A stretch of 8,340 nt of DNA from Bryobacteraceae bacterium (lineage in GTDB: Bacteria > Acidobacteriota > Terriglobia > Bryobacterales > Bryobacteraceae). The stretch's first letter is position 1, and each line of letters opens with the position of its first letter. A model generated the notes under the pieces. That model had not been told where the DNA came from, did no database searches, and was given only the letters and a program-made list of their open reading frames with translations. Location of the stretch: positions 1-8,340 of the forward strand of contig JACMLA010000245.1 in assembly GCA_014379815.1 (NCBI GenBank). The letters run 5' to 3'. The translations under genes and the position numbers were made by a program. This document shows positions 6,071 through 8,340 of this stretch, in pieces.

Positions 6071-7447
6071 CTACCCCGGAAGGCGGACGGCTGGCAGAGC
6101 CCTCTCCAGTGCCGAAGCGTACGCGATCAGACGCTGCTCGCTCCACGCGGAACCGATGATCTGTAAGCCTACAGGCAAAGGATCCGACGTAAGGCCGCAA
6201 GGAATCGCGATAGCTGGCAGTCCCAGCACATTCACTCCACGAAGATACTTGGTAGAAGCAATTCGTGTGTCCTCGTCCACGCCACTCACAGTCACGCTGC
6301 TCTGGCCAATTCTCGGCGCTGGAACCGGCGAGCACGGCGTTACCAGAGCGTCGACGTCCCGAAACATTCTGTCCCAGGCTACTTGCATCGAACGCCGCAA
6401 TCGCTGTGCGCTGATGTATTCCGATGCGCCAACCAGTCCGCCCTGGTCGAGCAGGCCCATAACATCCTTGCCCAGCTCCTCACGCCGATGCAGGTAAGGG
6501 CGCATTACCGCAGTTGCTTCACACAACAAGGTGACGCGTGCAAGCACGTTGAGACCTTCAGGATCCGGTACCGTAACCGCCGTAATCCTGGCGCCGAGCT
6601 CCTCAGCGGTCCGGATCGCTCCCTTGTACATAGATGCGACATCTGGATGAAGCCGGTCAGTGTAGAAGTTATCTGGCACCCCTAACCTCACACCTTCCAG
6701 AGAGTTTGTTCGATCAACCACAAACGATTCGGCTGGATGCCGGAGTGTCGCGTCGTCGCGCAAGTCCGGTCCGGCGATCACACCCAGCACAACGGCCGCG
6801 TCAGCCACTGAGCGTGTTAGAGGCCCAACCGTATCGAGACTCAGTCCAAGGGGAAAACAGCCGTGCCGGCTTACTCTTCCGAATGTCGGTTTGATGCCGA
6901 CAGTCCCGCAGAACGCTGCTGGGCAGCGAATAGAACCACCCGTATCGCTTCCAATTCCACAGAATATTGAGCCTGCGGCGACGGCGACTCCGGAACCTCC
7001 GCTCGAACCGCCTGGAATGCATTCGGGATTCCACGGATTGCGAACGTGCCCAAACCAGGGGTTGCTCGACGTGATCCCATAAGCTATTTCATGCTGATTC
7101 AGTTTGCCGATTGAAATCGCTCCCGCGGCCTCGAGCCTCTCCACTACAGTCGCGTTGTAGTCAGGAACGAAGTCAGTAAATAGTTTCGATCCATTAGTCG
7201 TGCGCGTGCCCCGCGTGTAGCAAAGATCCTTGAATCCGATCGGTATGCCATGCAGCGGTCCGCGATCCTGTCCCTGCCGCAACTCTTCATCCAGTTCCTC
7301 TGCGCGTCTCAAAGCCTGATCCGCCGTGATCGTGATGAAGGCATTCAGATGAGCATCCCGCTCCGCCGCAGCAAGGCTTTGTTGCACCAGCTCTTTGACG
7401 GAAATTTCCTTCGAGCGTAGAAGCTTGCTTGCATCCCGGATCGTCAT
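6071..7447 (-). CDS. Amidase-signature family enzyme (GatA-like, stand-alone)
   Basis: This 458-residue hydrolase is predicted to cleave amide bonds with a Ser-cisSer-Lys triad. Lys73 lies in GIPIGFKDL, the cis-Ser148 in PGGSSGGSG and nucleophile Ser172 in GSDTGGSIRCPAA. The spacings of 75 and 24 residues equal those I recall for the GatA of Staphylococcus aureus (Lys79, Ser154, Ser178). The C-terminal LGLPAIAIPCG and LPVGLQIIG segments are also typical. The overall match to GatA is strong (YGITSSNPWFGHVRNPWNP), but it is shorter than typical GatA (about 485), and no gatB or recognisable gatC is adjacent. A free-standing amidase of unknown substrate is therefore likelier than tRNA amidotransferase subunit A. 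The ATG at 7447 overlaps the stop of a 49-residue upstream ORF as ATGA. No signal peptide is seen, so it is cytoplasmic. Confidence 0.88.
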   Translation of the reverse strand: MTIRDASKLLRSKEISVKELVQQSLAAAERDAHLNAFITITADQALRRAEELDEELRQGQDRGPLHGIPIGFKDLCYTRGTRTTNGSKLFTDFVPDYNATVVERLEAAGAISIGKLNQHEIAYGITSSNPWFGHVRNPWNPECIPGGSSGGSGVAVAAGSIFCGIGSDTGGSIRCPAAFCGTVGIKPTFGRVSRHGCFPLGLSLDTVGPLTRSVADAAVVLGVIAGPDLRDDATLRHPAESFVVDRTNSLEGVRLGVPDNFYTDRLHPDVASMYKGAIRTAEELGARITAVTVPDPEGLNVLARVTLLCEATAVMRPYLHRREELGKDVMGLLDQGGLVGASEYISAQRLRRSMQVAWDRMFRDVDALVTPCSPVPAPRIGQSSVTVSGVDEDTRIASTKYLRGVNVLGLPAIAIPCGLTSDPLPVGLQIIGSAWSEQRLIAYASALERALPAVRLPG

Positions 7448-7593
7448 TCCGCCACATCTCCCGCAGCAAACTGGAGGGCCGAATTGGAACCTGTCAGGTC
7501 TCTTTCCAGAAGCTCAGAAAGACTGGTGAGCAGAGCATCGACTGCTTGCTGTGCCTTCGCCAGATCCTCTGGCGGAACGGTCGGATTTTGCAT
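7444..7593 (-). CDS. Small 49-residue ORF coupled to the amidase
   Basis: An ATG at 7593 opens a 49-codon frame ending in TGA at 7444-7446, sharing ATGA with the amidase start. The protein begins MQNPTVPPEDLAKAQQ, continues as a helix-prone segment with regularly spaced leucines (AVDALLTSLSELLERDL), and ends acidic (FAAGDVAE). It is polar, with no membrane segment and no cysteines. I do not recognise it. It sits where a GatC-like partner might be expected, but no GatC motif is visible. Support comes from the exact stop/start overlap and the plausible amphipathic helix; no clear Shine-Dalgarno sequence precedes it. A helical partner or leader peptide of the amidase is possible but inferred. 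Confidence 0.55.
   Translation of the reverse strand: MQNPTVPPEDLAKAQQAVDALLTSLSELLERDLTGSNSALQFAAGDVAE
7558..7574. repeat. Perfect 7-base inverted repeat near the divergent starts
   Basis: CGCCAGA-TCC-TCTGGCG is a perfect inverted repeat with a 3-base centre. It lies within the small ORF and 43 bases before the divergent deoxyhypusine synthase-like start. It could be an operator serving one or both directions, or an RNA hairpin, or simply coding sequence. No T run follows, so it is not a terminator. Confidence 0.3.
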
Positions 7594-7616
7594 ATCGCCA
7601 TGCTACCGTCAAAACG

Positions 7617-8340
7617 ATGAGCACCCAGGATCGCCTGCCTTGCGCGCTGGATGTCGACGGAGCAGGCCATCGCCATCACGTCAGCGTCAAACGTGTCGAC
7701 GAAGTTTCCACTCTGGACGAACTATTTACACATTGCCTGCCCGCTTTCGGCGGAGCCTTTCTCAGGCGCATTTACACCATTCTCGACACGGCAATCGGAA
7801 TGGGGTGTCCTCTTACGATCTCCATCGCAGGTCCGGTAACGGTCTCCGGTCAGCACTTAACCTGGCTGATCCCTTTGCTGGAGACAGGCTGGGTTGCGTA
7901 CATCAGCACTACCGACGCGGTCTGTTATCACGATGGACACCGCAGCCTCGACAGGCACGGAGCAGGTGGAAAAGGTCCGATTCATGAAGTGCCCATCTGG
8001 ACCGATGATGCAAAGCTGCGGGAGGAAGGCACCATCCGTGTAACGGACATGGCCTTCGATGAAGAAGTCCTGCTGGATCAGGATCGCTTTCTCAGTGCCG
8101 TGCTTCGCCTACCGGAGTTCCAGCACAGGATGACAGGCACCGAAATGCGCTACCGCCTCGGTCGCTTTTATGCCGCCCAGGAGCAGCGAAACGGAGTGCC
8201 CTCAGGACTGCTCTCCACCTGCAACCGGCTTGGTGTTCCCATTTTCGTCGGAGCGCCCGCAGACGGCAGCGTCTTTCTGAACTCGATGAAGCTCTGGGCT
8301 CTGCACAAGGTCGGCCTCGGGGAACCCTATAACTTCGATC
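7617..8340 (+). CDS. Deoxyhypusine synthase-like protein (5' part, runs off the window)
   Basis: The frame is open from ATG 7617 to the right edge, giving 241 residues with no stop. Residues 66-107 (LTISIAGPVTVSGQHLTWLI, then a short link, then WVAYISTTDAVCYHD) resemble the nucleotide-binding strand-turn and the TxA...HD segment of the deoxyhypusine synthase fold. Near the edge, IFVGAPADGSVFLNSMKLWAL is characteristic of the bacterial members. The region carrying the catalytic lysine is beyond the window, so activity cannot be judged. Bacteria lack eIF5A, the substrate of the eukaryotic enzyme; some bacterial relatives act on polyamines, for instance as homospermidine synthases, but the role here is unknown. 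There is no clear ribosome site before ATG 7617; the frame stays open upstream to about 7530 with a possible GTG at 7551, which would overlap the small ORF antisense. ATG 7617 is the preferred start. Confidence 0.75.
   Translation, partial: MSTQDRLPCALDVDGAGHRHHVSVKRVDEVSTLDELFTHCLPAFGGAFLRRIYTILDTAIGMGCPLTISIAGPVTVSGQHLTWLIPLLETGWVAYISTTDAVCYHDGHRSLDRHGAGGKGPIHEVPIWTDDAKLREEGTIRVTDMAFDEEVLLDQDRFLSAVLRLPEFQHRMTGTEMRYRLGRFYAAQEQRNGVPSGLLSTCNRLGVPIFVGAPADGSVFLNSMKLWALHKVGLGEPYNFD

Noticed and set aside
6056..6076. AGGC-GAAA-GCCT hairpin at the amidase stop as a terminator
   Set aside because: The stem is only 4 base pairs and no T run follows on the minus strand, so termination between amidase and kinase is not supported.
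6071..7447. Amidase as GatA of the tRNA amidotransferase GatCAB
   Set aside because: No gatB is present and the upstream small ORF lacks GatC motifs; the protein is also somewhat short. A free-standing amidase fits better, although subunits encoded elsewhere cannot be excluded.
7600..7620. A six-codon upstream ORF overlapping the ATG at 7617 as ATGA
   Set aside because: It is too short to distinguish from chance, and there is no ribosome site.
7484..7987. A 167-codon plus-strand open frame near the right side
   Set aside because: It is a Ser/Arg/His-rich frame overlapping the deoxyhypusine synthase-like gene, which has recognisable motifs in the other plus frame and stays open to the window edge.

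Overview
The window is bacterial, compact and of moderately high GC by eye. The gene content suggests a soil Acidobacteriota lineage of the Bryobacter/Solibacter type: a BlaI repressor paired with an M56 peptidase carrying ankyrin repeats, a MEDS-PAS hybrid histidine kinase, a stand-alone amidase, and a deoxyhypusine-synthase-like protein. This taxonomic reading is inference from gene style, not from a marker gene.

Layout. The plus strand holds only the two ends: the tail of an unidentified basic protein (1-175) and the first 241 residues of a deoxyhypusine synthase-like protein (7617 to the right edge). Everything between is on the minus strand. In transcription order, right to left, it is: a 49-residue small ORF, an amidase-signature enzyme (7447-6071), a large soluble hybrid histidine kinase (6021 or 5910 to 3301), a small HicB/UPF0150-like protein (3294-3058), a BlaI/MecI repressor (3014-2607), a BlaR-type M56 peptidase with ankyrin repeats (2610-910), and the wreck of a serine beta-lactamase-family hydrolase (890-291).

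How the genes work together. blaI, the M56 gene and the hydrolase remnant form a unit laid out like the classical blaI-blaR1-bla operon: a 4-base ATGA overlap between the first two genes and a 19-base gap to the third. A TTGACA-N17-TATGCT promoter lies directly before blaI, and a TACA-N2-TGTA operator occupies its spacer, so negative autoregulation is well supported from sequence. The predicted transcript would begin at or next to the GTG start codon (leaderless). The sensor protein has six ankyrin repeats where BlaR1 has a penicillin-binding domain, so the signal is probably not simply a beta-lactam. The third gene is broken by a one-base frameshift and a large internal deletion, so the switch has lost this likely target.

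The small ORF overlaps the amidase start (ATGA) and is probably translationally coupled to it. Its start lies only 23 bases from the divergent deoxyhypusine synthase-like start. No RNA gene, CRISPR array, insertion sequence or convincing intrinsic terminator was seen. Nothing here is clearly a new multi-gene system; the most distinctive parts are the blaI control region, the ankyrin-bearing sensor with a decayed target gene, and the coupled small ORF.
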